From contig DASUWY010000033.1 in NCBI GenBank assembly GCA_036378175.1, positions 1 to 64,000 of the forward strand: DNA of 64,000 nucleotides, read 5' to 3'. The stretch is from Thermoleophilaceae bacterium (GTDB lineage Bacteria; Actinomycetota; Thermoleophilia; Solirubrobacterales; Thermoleophilaceae). Every line of letters starts with the position of its first letter. Position 1 is the first letter of the stretch. The notes below the pieces were generated by a model, which saw only the letters and a list, made by a program, of their open reading frames with translations, did no database searches and was not told the DNA's origin. Of the stretch, positions 7,509 through 19,316 are shown piece by piece. The translations under genes were made by a program, and so were the position numbers.

Positions 7509-8063
7509 TTGAGCAGCGAGAAGGTAGTACTCGACCGCGAGGACATTCGCCGCACCCTCGTGCGGATCGCGCACGAGATCGTCGAGAAGACGGGCGGGGA
7601 GCGGATCGCAATCGTCGGCATCCACCGGCGCGGAGCGGTCATCGCGGCGCGCCTGCACGAGCGCGTCGAGGAGCTGATCGGAGCGCCGGTGCCGCTGGGC
7701 GACCTCGACATCTCCTTCTACCGCGACGACGTCGCCACGCGCGGCCCCGATCGCCAGCCCGTGGTGCTCGCGTCGCACATCGAGTTCCCGCTGCAGGCAT
7801 GCACGGTGGTGCTTGTGGACGACGTGCTCTACACGGGCCGCACCGTCCGCGCCGCAATCGAGGCGCTGTTCGACTACGGCCGCCCGGAGCGCGTGCAGCT
7901 CGCCGTGCTTGCGGACCGCGGCCACCGCGAGCTCCCCATTCGCCCGGACTACGTCGGGAAGAACCTGCCCACCGCCCGCGACGAGCGCGTGAACGTGCGC
8001 GTGGACGAGGTGGATGGAGTGGACGAAGTCACGATCAGCCAAACCGCCGAGGTGCCCGCTTGA
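7509..8063 (+). CDS. pyrR: Bifunctional pyr operon regulator / uracil phosphoribosyltransferase
   Basis: First gene of the pyrimidine operon, 184 residues, normal for PyrR. The type I phosphoribosyltransferase PRPP-binding loop LVDDVLYTGRTVR is at 102-114. PyrR binds pyr mRNA when UMP/UTP is plentiful and lowers expression; it also has weak uracil phosphoribosyltransferase activity. The TTG start at 7509 sits after GGAAGGA within the RNA element at 7474-7499, consistent with autoregulation. Its stop overlaps the pyrB start (ATGA), as do most junctions in this operon. Confidence 0.95.
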   Translation: MSSEKVVLDREDIRRTLVRIAHEIVEKTGGERIAIVGIHRRGAVIAARLHERVEELIGAPVPLGDLDISFYRDDVATRGPDRQPVVLASHIEFPLQACTVVLVDDVLYTGRTVRAAIEALFDYGRPERVQLAVLADRGHRELPIRPDYVGKNLPTARDERVNVRVDEVDGVDEVTISQTAEVPA

Positions 8064-9025
8064 TGAACCGAAATCTTCTGTCGGTCGACGACCTCTCGCG
8101 CGACGACATCGAGCGCATCCTGCACCGCGCGCGGAGCTTCGCCGAGGTCTCGGGCCGCGAGATCAAGAAGGTGCCGACGCTCCGCGGCCGCACCGTGATC
8201 AACCTCTTCTACGAGTCCTCCACGCGCACGAGCTCGTCGTTCGAGCTGGCCGCCAAGCGCCTGTCGGCGGACCTCGTGAACATCAAGTCCGCAGGCTCGT
8301 CGGTGGACAAGGGCGAGTCGCTCAAGGACACGGTGCAGACCCTGTCGGCATACGACCCGGCGGCCATCGTCATCCGATCGCCGCACGCGGGGGCTGCCAA
8401 CCTGGTCGCGCGCTGGACCACCGCATCCGTGATCAACGCGGGCGACGGCAAGCACGAGCACCCCACCCAGGCGCTGCTCGACCTCTACACCCTTACGCGC
8501 CGCCGCGGCTCGCTCGACGGGATGAAGCTGTGGATCGTGGGCGACGTGCTGCACAGCCGGGTGGCGCGCTCGAACATCCTCGCCTTCACGCGGATGGGGT
8601 GCGAGGTCACGCTCTGCGGTCCACCCACGCTGATCCCGCGCGAGATCGAGTCGCTCGGTTGCGAGGTGCGCTACACGCTCGAGGGGATCGAGAAGGCGGA
8701 CGTGGTCTACACGCTGCGGATGCAGCACGAGCGGATGACCGGGTCCTACGTCCCGTCGCTTCGCGAGTACGCGGCCCGCTACCAGATCGACTCGCGCAGG
8801 CTCGCCCCGCACCAGCTCTTGATGCACCCGGGCCCGGTCAACCGCGGGGTGGAGCTCTCGTCCGAGGTGATCGACTCGCCGCAGGCCCTGATCGTCGAGC
8901 AGGTGGAGTCCGGAGTGGTGGTGCGGATGGCGGTGCTCTACGAGCTGCTCGCGGGCGGCCCGGGCCGCGCGGCCGCCGGGGCGCCGAGCCCGCTCGGCAC
9001 GGAGACGGAGCCACAGCCCGCGTGA
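8063..9025 (+). CDS. pyrB: Aspartate carbamoyltransferase catalytic subunit
   Basis: Condenses carbamoyl phosphate with aspartate in the cytosol, the committed step of pyrimidine synthesis. The 320-residue chain shows the carbamoyl-phosphate site SSTRT at 52-56, HPTQ at 133-136, the RVARSN segment and the C-terminal HPGPVNRGVE aspartate-loop motif. No pyrI regulatory chain is nearby. The ATG is fixed by the 4-base overlap with pyrR. An alanine/proline/glycine-rich tail of about 20 residues after the last conserved helix is an extension beyond the usual family end. Confidence 0.96.
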   Translation: MNRNLLSVDDLSRDDIERILHRARSFAEVSGREIKKVPTLRGRTVINLFYESSTRTSSSFELAAKRLSADLVNIKSAGSSVDKGESLKDTVQTLSAYDPAAIVIRSPHAGAANLVARWTTASVINAGDGKHEHPTQALLDLYTLTRRRGSLDGMKLWIVGDVLHSRVARSNILAFTRMGCEVTLCGPPTLIPREIESLGCEVRYTLEGIEKADVVYTLRMQHERMTGSYVPSLREYAARYQIDSRRLAPHQLLMHPGPVNRGVELSSEVIDSPQALIVEQVESGVVVRMAVLYELLAGGPGRAAAGAPSPLGTETEPQPA

Positions 9026-10362
9026 GCGCCGCACTCGACCGCGCCCCGGTTCCGCCCGGCAACCTGCTGATCCGCGGCGCCCACCTGATCGACCCGCGCT
9101 CGAAGCTCGACCGAGTGGGCGACGTGCTGGTGCGCGACGGCGAGATCGCCGAGATCGGCGAGAGCGGCGCGCTCAGCGCACCGGACGGCGCCGAGGTGGT
9201 GGATGGCGGCGGCCTCCACGCGCTGCCCGCCTTCGTCGACCCCCACGTGCACCTGCGCACCCCCGGCCGCGAGGATGAGGAGGACATCGACTCCGGCACG
9301 CGCGCCGCGGCGGCGGGCGGTTTCTGCGCGGTCCTCGCCATGCCCAACACCGATCCGGTGGTGGACACGGCGTCGGTGCTGAACTCGCTGCGCCGCCGCG
9401 CGCGGGAGGAGGCGCGGGTGCCGGTGGGCTTCACCGCGGCCATCACGCGCGGGCAGGCGGGCGAACAGCTCACGGAGATGGCCGAGCTCGCCTCGGAAGG
9501 CGCCGCCGGCTTCACCGACGACGGACTGCCGGTGCGCTCAGCCGGCGTGCTGCGCCAGGCGCTTCAGTACCAGAAGCTCGCCGGTCGCACGATCGCGCTG
9601 CACGAGGAGGATCCGGCGCTGTCGGGCAAGGGCGTGATGCACGAGGGAGCGGTGTCGGCGCAGCTCGGCCTGACGGGCATTCCGTCGGTGAGCGAGTCGA
9701 CCATGGTGGCGCGCGACGCCGCGCTCGCGGAGTACGAGCGGGCGCGCATCCACATCCAGCACGTGTCCGCGCGACAGACCGTGGAGGTGATCGAGCGGGC
9801 CAAAGCCGCCGGCGTTCAGATCACGGCGGAAGCCACGCCGCACCACCTCACGCTCACCGACCAGGCGGTGCTCACGCTCGACAGCAACTTCAAGATGAAC
9901 CCGCCGCTCCGCTCGGAGGACGATCGCCAGGCACTGATCGACGCGCTACGCGCAGGCACGCTCGACTGCGTGGCCACCGACCATGCGCCTCACGCGCGCG
10001 AGGAGAAGGAGCAGCCGTTCGAGGCCGCGCCGATGGGGGTCACCGGCCTGGAGACGGCGTTCGCCGCGCTCCACACCGAGCTCGTGCTGCCGGGCGTGAT
10101 CGGACTCGAACTGCTGGTGGAGCGCATGACGGCGGGTGGTGAGCCCTTCGGCATCCCGGCGCCGATGCTCGCCGTGGGCGTCCCCGCGAACATCGTGCTC
10201 GTCGACCTCGACGCGCAGTGGGAGGTGGGCGAGGCCGGCTACGAGAGCCGCTCCGCCAACAGCTGCTTCGCAGGGCGAACCTTCACGGGCCGGGTGCGGA
10301 TGACTGTGGCCGGCGGCGCCGTGGCGTACCGTGAGCGTTCGTTCGCGATCGGAGCCGTATGA
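9022..10362 (+). CDS. pyrC: Dihydroorotase
   Basis: A 446-residue zinc amidohydrolase that cyclises carbamoyl aspartate to dihydroorotate. The motif DPHVHLRTPG near residue 72 gives the first metal ligands. ATPHHLTLTD and CVATDHAPHAREEKE are the further metal-ligand and catalytic-aspartate segments of class I bacterial dihydroorotases. The GTG start overlaps the pyrB stop (GTGA), and the gene in turn overlaps carA. The length is typical for the monofunctional class I enzyme. Confidence 0.95.
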   Translation: MSAALDRAPVPPGNLLIRGAHLIDPRSKLDRVGDVLVRDGEIAEIGESGALSAPDGAEVVDGGGLHALPAFVDPHVHLRTPGREDEEDIDSGTRAAAAGGFCAVLAMPNTDPVVDTASVLNSLRRRAREEARVPVGFTAAITRGQAGEQLTEMAELASEGAAGFTDDGLPVRSAGVLRQALQYQKLAGRTIALHEEDPALSGKGVMHEGAVSAQLGLTGIPSVSESTMVARDAALAEYERARIHIQHVSARQTVEVIERAKAAGVQITAEATPHHLTLTDQAVLTLDSNFKMNPPLRSEDDRQALIDALRAGTLDCVATDHAPHAREEKEQPFEAAPMGVTGLETAFAALHTELVLPGVIGLELLVERMTAGGEPFGIPAPMLAVGVPANIVLVDLDAQWEVGEAGYESRSANSCFAGRTFTGRVRMTVAGGAVAYRERSFAIGAV

Positions 10363-11476
10363 GCCACGCGTATCTGCTCCTCGAGGACGGCACGCGGTTC
10401 GATGGCGATTCGGTCGCCGCTCCGCTTTCCGCCACCGGCGAGGTGGTCTTCAACACCTCGATGTCGGGCTACCAGGAGTCGGTCACCGACCCGAGCTACC
10501 GCGGGCAGATCATCGTCTTCACCTATCCGCTGATCGGGAACTACGGCGTCTCGGCGGAGGCGATGGAGTCGGACCGCATCCACGCGCGCGCGGTGATCAT
10601 GCGCGAGGGCGTGAACCGTGAGGACGCGCCCGGCGCGGAGGGCGGCTGGCTCACGTGGCTCAGCGACTGCGGCATCCCGGCGCTGAGCGGCGTGGACACG
10701 CGCGCGCTCGTGCGCCATATCCGCGACAAGGGGGCCATGCGCGGCGGCGTGTTCGCGGCAGAGATGCCCGAGCACGAGGCGCGCGAGCGGGTGATGGCCG
10801 AGCCGCCGATGGCGGGCCAGGACCTCGCGCGCGAGGTCACGCCGTCCGAGCCGGTGATCCTCGACCCGGACAACCCGGGCCCGCTCATCGTCGCCATCGA
10901 CACGGGCATCAAGACCTCGATCGTGCGCAACCTGCGCGAGCGGGGCGCGCGCGTGGAGCTGCACCCGTGCCATTCGAGCGCGGAGGACCTGCTCGCGCGC
11001 GAGCCGGACGCGGTGTTCCTCGCCAACGGACCCGGTGACCCCGCGGCGCTCGACCACATCGTCGAGACGGTGCGCGAGCTCGTGGGCCGCACGCCGGTGT
11101 GGGGAATCTGCCTCGGCCATCAGCTGCTCTGCCGCGCGGTCGGCCTGGACACATTCAAGCTGCCGTTCGGCCACCGCGGCGCCAACCACCCGGTGAAGGA
11201 CCTCGAGACCGGCCGCATCGACATCACCAGCCAGAACCACGGCTTCGCGGTGCTTGGCCCGGACGGCGAGCAGACGATCGACACCGACGAGGCGATCCGT
11301 TGGGACACCGACTTCGGCGCCGCCGAGCTGAGCCTCCTCAACCTCTACGACCGCACGGTCGAGGGCCTGAACTTGCTGGACGTTCCGGGGAGCACGGTGC
11401 AGTACCACCCCGAAGCGGGCCCGGGTCCGCACGACAGCCTGTATTTGTTCGACCGGTTCCTGGAGAGGGTGGGCTG

Positions 11477-11477
<1 letters not shown>
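10359..11477 (+). CDS. carA: Carbamoyl-phosphate synthase small subunit
   Basis: Glutaminase subunit, 372 residues. The N-terminal domain has the typical [10 protein letters not shown] motif (31-40). The class I amidotransferase domain has catalytic C251 in GICLGHQLL and the His/Glu pair in [13 protein letters not shown] near the C-terminus. It supplies ammonia to the large subunit, encoded next. ATGA overlaps link it to pyrC and carB, implying coupled, near-equimolar synthesis. Confidence 0.96.
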
Positions 11478-14583
<3,106 letters not shown>

Positions 14584-14587
<4 letters not shown>

Positions 14588-15363
14588 CCCTCGCGCCGTT
14601 CGGGCGCCGCCTCGCGCCGCTGGTCGAGAACAGACGGGTCGGCGCCTACACGCTGTTGGTCGCGGAGGACCCCGGGGGACCGCCCGACCCGCGGCCCGGC
14701 CAGTTCTACATGCTCGCCACCGAAGAGGGCTGGGGAGCGGGGGAGGGCGAGCGCCCCCACCTCCCGCGTGCCTTCTCCTTCGCGCGCGCGCGCGAGGGGC
14801 GGCTCTGGTTCCTGCTCGAGGACATCGGGCCCGGCACGCATCGCCTCGCCGAAATGGGCGAGGGTGAGAACCTGTGGCTCACCGGCCCGCTGGGGATCGG
14901 GTTCGAGGAGCCGGCGGGGCGGCCGCTCCTGGTGGGCGGCGGCATCGGCACCGCGCCACTGCTCTGCCTGCAGGACGAGCTCGGGCCGGACGCGAAGGTG
15001 CTGCTCGGATTCAGGAGCGCCGACCACGCCGAGGCAGCCACCCTCTTCGCCGGCGAGTCACAAATAGCCACGGACGACGGGTCGGTTGGCAAGCACGCCC
15101 TCGTCACCGAGCTCCTCCGAGAGGAGCTTCAGCCGGGCGACGTCGTCTACTCATGCGGGCCGCCGGCCATGCTCGAGGCCGTACGCGCGCTGGCTGAGGA
15201 GCACGACATCCCGGCGCAGCTTGCGCTCGAATCCGGCATGGCATGCGGCTTCGGCGCCTGCTTCGGCTGCGTGGTGCCGACCAGGAACGGCTACATCCGG
15301 CTCTGCGTCGACGGCCCGGTGGTGGAGGCGGCCGATCTCGTCCCCGGAGGCGTGGGCCACTGA
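14584..15363 (+). CDS. pyrK: Dihydroorotate dehydrogenase electron-transfer subunit
   Basis: A 259-residue FAD and [2Fe-2S] protein that lets the PyrD catalytic subunit pass electrons to NAD+. FAD-binding [11 protein letters not shown] and nucleotide-binding [10 protein letters not shown] segments are followed by the cluster cysteines C221, C226, C229 and C241 in the PyrK spacing (CGFGACFGC...C). A GTG start overlaps the carB stop, and the stop overlaps pyrD by one base. The pairing with a class 1B pyrD is as expected for the heterotetrameric enzyme. Confidence 0.94.
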
Positions 15364-16256
15364 TGGTCGAGCTCTGCGGCGTCCACCTGCGCGGGCCGGT
15401 CCTGAACGGCTCCGGCACCTACGACGCCATCGCGGCCCGCCGCGTGTTCGGCGACGAGCTGCTCGAGCGCTTCCCGTTCGACTGCTTCGTGTCGAAGACG
15501 ATCACGCTCGCACCGCGCCAGGGCAATCCGCCGCCGCGCCTGTGGGAGACGCCCGCCGGCCTGATCAACTCGATCGGGCTGCCCAACAAGGGCCTCGCCG
15601 GGTTCCTCGCGGAGGATCTGCCGATGCTGGCGGAGCTGCCCGTGCCGCTCTGCGTGTCCGTGATGGGGTTCGACCACGGTGAGCTGAGGGAGCTCGTGTC
15701 GACGGTGGGGGCGCGCGACGAGGTGTCGCTCATCGAGCTCAACTTCTCCTGCCCCAACGTGGAGACCGGGCTGATCATGGGGGCCGATCCCGCCGAGACC
15801 GCGCGCGCGGTTGAGGCGCTGCGCCCCCTCACGGAGAAGCCGCTGATCGTGAAGCTCACGCCCAACGCCACCGAACCTGCCGCCGTGGCGCGGGCGGCCG
15901 AGGCCGCCGGCGCCGATGCGGTGTCCCTCATCAACACGCTCAAAGGCATGGCGCTTCACCCGCAAACGCGCGATCCGTGGCTCGGCGGGACCACCGGCGG
16001 AGTGTCGGGTCCGGCGGTGCGCGCGATCGCTCTCGAGCAGGTCCACTCGGTATCGAAAGCTGTGCAGTTGCCCGTGATCGGGATGGGCGGGATCGCAAGC
16101 GGGCGCGATGCCGCCGACTTCCTCGCGGCGGGCGCGACCTGCATAGCCGTGGGCACGGAAAGCTTTCGCGACCCCACCGCGGGCGCCCGTGTCGCCGCCG
16201 AGCTGGAGGCGCTTTCTCGCAAAGAGCGGGAGTTTTCCCCGGGGGGTGTGCGCTAG
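15363..16256 (+). CDS. pyrD: Dihydroorotate dehydrogenase, class 1B catalytic subunit
   Basis: A 297-residue FMN enzyme oxidising dihydroorotate to orotate. The class 1 active-site cysteine is C130 in NFSCPN. Other FMN-barrel motifs are KTITLAPRQGNPPPRLWET, NSIGLPN and GMGGIASGRDAADFLAAGA. Class 1B is indicated by the adjacent PyrK subunit. The last codons and the TAG stop fold into a hairpin (16247-16263). The expected pyrF (OMP decarboxylase), often next in actinobacterial pyr operons, is absent here. Confidence 0.95.
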   Translation: MVELCGVHLRGPVLNGSGTYDAIAARRVFGDELLERFPFDCFVSKTITLAPRQGNPPPRLWETPAGLINSIGLPNKGLAGFLAEDLPMLAELPVPLCVSVMGFDHGELRELVSTVGARDEVSLIELNFSCPNVETGLIMGADPAETARAVEALRPLTEKPLIVKLTPNATEPAAVARAAEAAGADAVSLINTLKGMALHPQTRDPWLGGTTGGVSGPAVRAIALEQVHSVSKAVQLPVIGMGGIASGRDAADFLAAGATCIAVGTESFRDPTAGARVAAELEALSRKEREFSPGGVR

Positions 16257-16263
16257 GCGCACA
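16247..16263 (+). terminator. Hairpin around the pyrD stop codon
   Basis: Perfect 7-bp arms TGTGCGC and GCGCACA enclose only the stop codon TAG as loop. No T-run follows, so if it terminates transcription it would be of the U-less actinobacterial type. It could equally affect 3'-end stability of the pyr transcript. Confidence 0.45.
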
Positions 16264-16331
16264 AATTCTCAGAAAGCCCCTGCAAAAAGAGCCAAAACGC
16301 TCAACCAGCCCGAAGGGCGCTCAAGCTCAGG

Positions 16332-16360
16332 TTGAGGTCGAGCTGAATTCACGGAAAAAT
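16332..16360 (+). promoter_or_regulatory. Candidate promoter of mihF
   Basis: TTGAGG (16332-16337) and AAAAAT (16355-16360) are separated by 17 bp in the relatively AT-rich 150-bp gap between pyrD and mihF. Transcription would begin near 16367. This is a consensus-based inference; another -10-like TAACAT lies nearer the gene. Confidence 0.4.
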
Positions 16361-16409
16361 CGACATTTCGCCGTCTCGCGACCTTCATTTCTGTGTAACA
16401 TCGCCGCCC

Positions 16410-16757
16410 ATGTCGCCCGCCGCGCAGTCGCCCCCGAAAGCCGCCTCGGGGGTCGCACCCGAACGTTCCCTCACCCAGCGGATGGACGCCCTCAAGCGGG
16501 CGAACGAGATCCGCACGAGGCGCGCCCGGCTCAAGCGCGATCTGAAGGCGGGGCGGCAGCAGATCCATGGACTGCTCCTGGATCCGCCGGAATATCTGCA
16601 AACTGCGAAGGTCTTCGACCTGCTCCTGGCGGTTCCGAAGTACGGCCGCGTGAAGGTGAATCGCATCCTCACCCAGTGCCGGATCTCGCCGAGCAAGACG
16701 ATCGGCGGGCTGTCGGAGCGCCAGCGCAACGAGCTCGTCTCGTACCTCCGCCGCTAG
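16410..16757 (+). CDS. mihF: Actinobacterial integration host factor
   Basis: A 115-residue basic DNA-binding protein of the mIHF family, found only in Actinobacteria and related high-GC lineages. The conserved core runs from about residue 20 (SLTQRMDALKRANEIRTRRA) to the C-terminal helix-two-turn-helix region (KVFDLLLAVPKYGRVKVNRI, SPSKTIGGLSERQR). It binds and bends DNA without sequence similarity to enterobacterial IHF. The position between pyr genes and gmk-rpoZ is a classic actinobacterial arrangement and supports the lineage call. Confidence 0.93.
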   Translation: MSPAAQSPPKAASGVAPERSLTQRMDALKRANEIRTRRARLKRDLKAGRQQIHGLLLDPPEYLQTAKVFDLLLAVPKYGRVKVNRILTQCRISPSKTIGGLSERQRNELVSYLRR

Positions 16758-16770
16758 CTGATCCCGCGCC

Positions 16771-17346
16771 ATCGCGCCACCTCGCGTTCTAGTCATCACC
16801 GGGCCGTCTGGAGTGGGCAAGGGCACGCTCATCCGCGCCCTGCTCGAGCGCTTCCCGGACCTCCGGCTGTCCGTCTCGGCCACCACCCGCCAGCCGCGTC
16901 CAGGGGAGACGCAGGGGGTGGACTATCACTTCCTCACGCGCGATGAGTTCGAGAAACGCCTGCAAAACGACGAGTTCCTGGAGCACGCGGAATATGCCGG
17001 CAATCAGTACGGCACGCTCCGCTCCGAGCTCGACCGGGCCGCGGAGGGGCTCGTGCTCGAGATCGAGCTGCAGGGCGCCCGCCAGATTCGAGAGGCGCTG
17101 CCGGACGCGCAGCAGGTGTTCATCAAGCCGCCGTCGCTCGACGCTCTGCGCACGCGCCTGATCGCGCGCGGGGCGGAAAACGAGGAGCAGATTGCGCGCC
17201 GGCTCGCCGTCGCGGAGCGCGAGCTCGCGGCGGAGCACGAGTGGAAGCACGTGATCGTGAACGATCGGCTCGAGGATGCCGTGGACCAGCTCGCGGAGCT
17301 CGTCGCTACCCTTTCTGAAGAGCAACCCCGAGGAGACTCTCTGTGA
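16771..17346 (+). CDS. gmk: Guanylate kinase, start codon unusual
   Basis: Phosphorylates GMP to GDP. The P-loop GPSGVGKGT is complete and is followed by the GMP-binding SATTRQPRPGE and GVDYHF segments; the rest of the kinase is intact. The only ATG/GTG/TTG in frame is the GTG at 16813, which lies inside the P-loop and would remove its first half. An in-frame stop sits at 16759-16761. The start must therefore lie between 16762 and 16800, where the plausible codons are ATC at 16771 or 16795. Coordinates use ATC 16771, giving 191 residues. Function is certain; the start is not. The stop overlaps the rpoZ GTG. Confidence 0.85.
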   Translation: MAPPRVLVITGPSGVGKGTLIRALLERFPDLRLSVSATTRQPRPGETQGVDYHFLTRDEFEKRLQNDEFLEHAEYAGNQYGTLRSELDRAAEGLVLEIELQGARQIREALPDAQQVFIKPPSLDALRTRLIARGAENEEQIARRLAVAERELAAEHEWKHVIVNDRLEDAVDQLAELVATLSEEQPRGDSL

Positions 17347-17573
17347 TCAAGCCCCGTCTCGACACGCTGCTCGAGCGCGTCGACTCCCACTACGCGTGCG
17401 TTCTGGTGTCCGCCAAGCGGGCCCGCCAGATCAACTCGTACTACCACAACCTTGGCGAGGGAACGTTCGACGAGTACCCGCCGCCGATGGTGGAGACGGG
17501 GTCGAAGAACTACCTCAAGATCTCGCTCGAGGAGATTGCTGCCGGGAAGCTGAAGTATCGGTACCGGTCATAG
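17343..17573 (+). CDS. rpoZ: RNA polymerase omega subunit
   Basis: A 76-residue omega subunit that helps assembly of RNA polymerase around beta-prime. The N-terminal MIKPRLDTLLERVDSHYACV and the KRARQINSYY segment correspond to the conserved omega core (here lacking the long acidic tail of some families). GTG start overlapping gmk (GTGA). The genes gmk-rpoZ-coaBC stand in the order usual for many bacteria. A heptamer repeat cluster starts on its stop codon. Confidence 0.93.
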   Translation: MIKPRLDTLLERVDSHYACVLVSAKRARQINSYYHNLGEGTFDEYPPPMVETGSKNYLKISLEEIAAGKLKYRYRS

Positions 17574-17595
17574 GGCATAGGGCATAGGGCATGGG
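17568..17595. repeat. Heptamer tandem repeat cluster 3
   Basis: Units TCATAGG, GCATAGG, GCATAGG and GCATGGG begin three bases before the rpoZ stop codon, which is part of the first unit. The word GGCATAG recurs at the infB 3' end (25462 onward). The remaining gap to coaBC (17596-17645) shows no other feature. Confidence 0.85.
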
Positions 17596-17645
17596 GCGAC
17601 AGCTCGATTGCAGCTGATCGTCCGTTTTCGCGTCATCCTTAGCTT

Positions 17646-18905
17646 GTGGCGCGGGTTCTTCTTGGCGTAACTGGCGGGATTGCGGCTTATAAGGCCGTTG
17701 AGGTCGCTCGGCTTGCGATTAAGGCTGGGCATTCTGTACGGGTCGTTCAGACCCCGGCTTCGCTCAGCTTCGTGGGCCGCGCCACGTTCGAGGGAATCAC
17801 TGGGGCTCCGGTCCTGGTCGACGAGTTCGAGGGTGATCCCGCTCGCGGTGCCTTCCCGGGCGATCCGGCGCCCGACCATGCCGCCATCTCGCACCTCGAA
17901 TTGGTGCGGCGGGCCGATGTCTACGCGATCGTGCCGGCGTCGGCCAACACGATCGCCAAGCTCGCTCACGGCATGGCGGACAACCTGCTCACGAGCGCGG
18001 CGCTCGCGAGCACTGCGCCGCTCGTGATCGCGCCGGCGATGAACGACCGGATGTACGAGCACCCGGCCACCCAGGCCAACTTGGAGACGCTTGCGGCGCG
18101 CGGCGCGGAGATCGTGCCCCCGGGCACTGGCCAGCTGGCCTCCAAGGGCGAGTTCGGCGTGGGCCGGCTGGCCGAGCCACCCGAGGTGCTGGCGGCGATC
18201 GAGGCTGCGCTCGGGGGAGCGGGGTTCGCGCCCCGCTCGCTCGATGGCCTGAGGGTGCTCGTCACCGCGGGAGGTACGCGTGAGCCGATCGACGCGGTGC
18301 GCTATGTGGGCAACCGCTCGAGCGGGCGGATGGGCTTCGCCCTTGCGGACGAGGCGGCACGCCGAGGCGCCGACGTGACGGTGATCGCGGCGAACGTATC
18401 GCTCCCGCGGACGGACGGAGTCACCTATGTGGACGTTGAGAGCGCGGCCGAGCTGGAGCGGGCGGCGCGCGAGGCCTTCCCCAACAGCGACGTGCTGCTG
18501 ATGGCGGCCGCCGTGGCCGACTTCCGGCCGGCCTCGCCCGAGGCTTCGAAGATCTCGAAGACCGGGCGCGACGGCCTCACGGTTGAGCTCGAGCCCACCA
18601 CCGACGTGCTTGCGGCGCTGGCGGCCGAGCGGCGGCCGGGCCAGACGATCGTGGGCTTCGCCGCAGAGCACGGTGAGGGCGCCGCCGAGCGCGCGCGCGA
18701 GAAGCTCGAGCGCAAGGGGGTCGACGCTATCGTCCTGAATGACGTGTCGAGGCCCGGAATCGGGTTCGACGCGGCGGAAAACGAGGTCTCGATTGTCACC
18801 CGTACGGGCATCCTGGAGGTGCCCAGAGCGCTCAAGAGTGAAGTTGCCGGGGCGATCATCGAGGTGGTGGAGAAGCTGCACGCGGAGGAGGTGAAGACGT
18901 CATGA
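17646..18905 (+). CDS. coaBC: Bifunctional phosphopantothenoylcysteine decarboxylase / phosphopantothenate-cysteine ligase
   Basis: A 419-residue fusion of CoaC (about 1-190) and CoaB (about 195-419), making 4'-phosphopantetheine for coenzyme A. The flavin-dependent CoaC part has GVTGGIAAYKAVEV, the catalytic-His segment SHLELVRRAD and PAMNDRMY. The CoaB part has VTAGGTREPIDAVRYVGNRSSG and DFRPA. The flap that carries the reducing cysteine in the E. coli enzyme (ACGD) here reads LASKGEFGVGRL, with no cysteine. GTG start; the stop overlaps the next gene. Confidence 0.94.
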   Translation: MARVLLGVTGGIAAYKAVEVARLAIKAGHSVRVVQTPASLSFVGRATFEGITGAPVLVDEFEGDPARGAFPGDPAPDHAAISHLELVRRADVYAIVPASANTIAKLAHGMADNLLTSAALASTAPLVIAPAMNDRMYEHPATQANLETLAARGAEIVPPGTGQLASKGEFGVGRLAEPPEVLAAIEAALGGAGFAPRSLDGLRVLVTAGGTREPIDAVRYVGNRSSGRMGFALADEAARRGADVTVIAANVSLPRTDGVTYVDVESAAELERAAREAFPNSDVLLMAAAVADFRPASPEASKISKTGRDGLTVELEPTTDVLAALAAERRPGQTIVGFAAEHGEGAAERAREKLERKGVDAIVLNDVSRPGIGFDAAENEVSIVTRTGILEVPRALKSEVAGAIIEVVEKLHAEEVKTS

Positions 18906-19291
18906 CCGAGCCGGAGCGCACACCCGAGGAGCGGGGCGAGCACGTGTATGACCTCTTCCGCCGCGGCACCGCGCTGCTCGAGTCGAAGGACTTCAACGCC
19001 GCGCAGATCCCGCTTGAGCAGGCGCGCGAGCTCGAGCCCGACAAGACCTCGATCCGCGAGGCCCTGGGCCGCGCCTACTGGCACAGCGGCCGCTACGCGC
19101 AGGCGCGGGACGAATTCGCCGCCGTGGTGGAGCGCAACCCGGTGAACGACTTCGCGCACTTCTGCCTCGGCCGCTCGTGCGAGAAGACCGGGCGCATCCG
19201 AGAGGCCAGGCGCCATCTCGCGCTCGCCACGAGCCTTCGGCCGGACCGGGCGGACTACCGCCACTACCGCGCTCGGCTCGAAGCCGCCTGA
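18902..19291 (+). CDS. Tetratricopeptide repeat protein
   Basis: A 129-residue soluble protein made of about three TPR units, starting around residues 15, 50 and 84. They show the alternating small/aromatic pattern: GTALLESKDFNAAQIPLEQA, GRAYWHSGRYAQARDEF, GRSCEKTGRIREARRHLALA. It is a probable protein-protein interaction scaffold; the partner is unknown. It is translationally coupled to coaBC (ATGA overlap). Confidence 0.8.
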   Translation: MTEPERTPEERGEHVYDLFRRGTALLESKDFNAAQIPLEQARELEPDKTSIREALGRAYWHSGRYAQARDEFAAVVERNPVNDFAHFCLGRSCEKTGRIREARRHLALATSLRPDRADYRHYRARLEAA

Positions 19292-19316
19292 TCCGCAGCG
19301 CATAGAGTGCGGCGCC

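Noticed and set aside
5199-8042. Very long minus-strand frame joining the reductase with sequence opposite DUF1206 and pyrR
   Set aside because: Only the part up to 6560 has recognisable domains; the rest is an antisense shadow of real genes on the plus strand.
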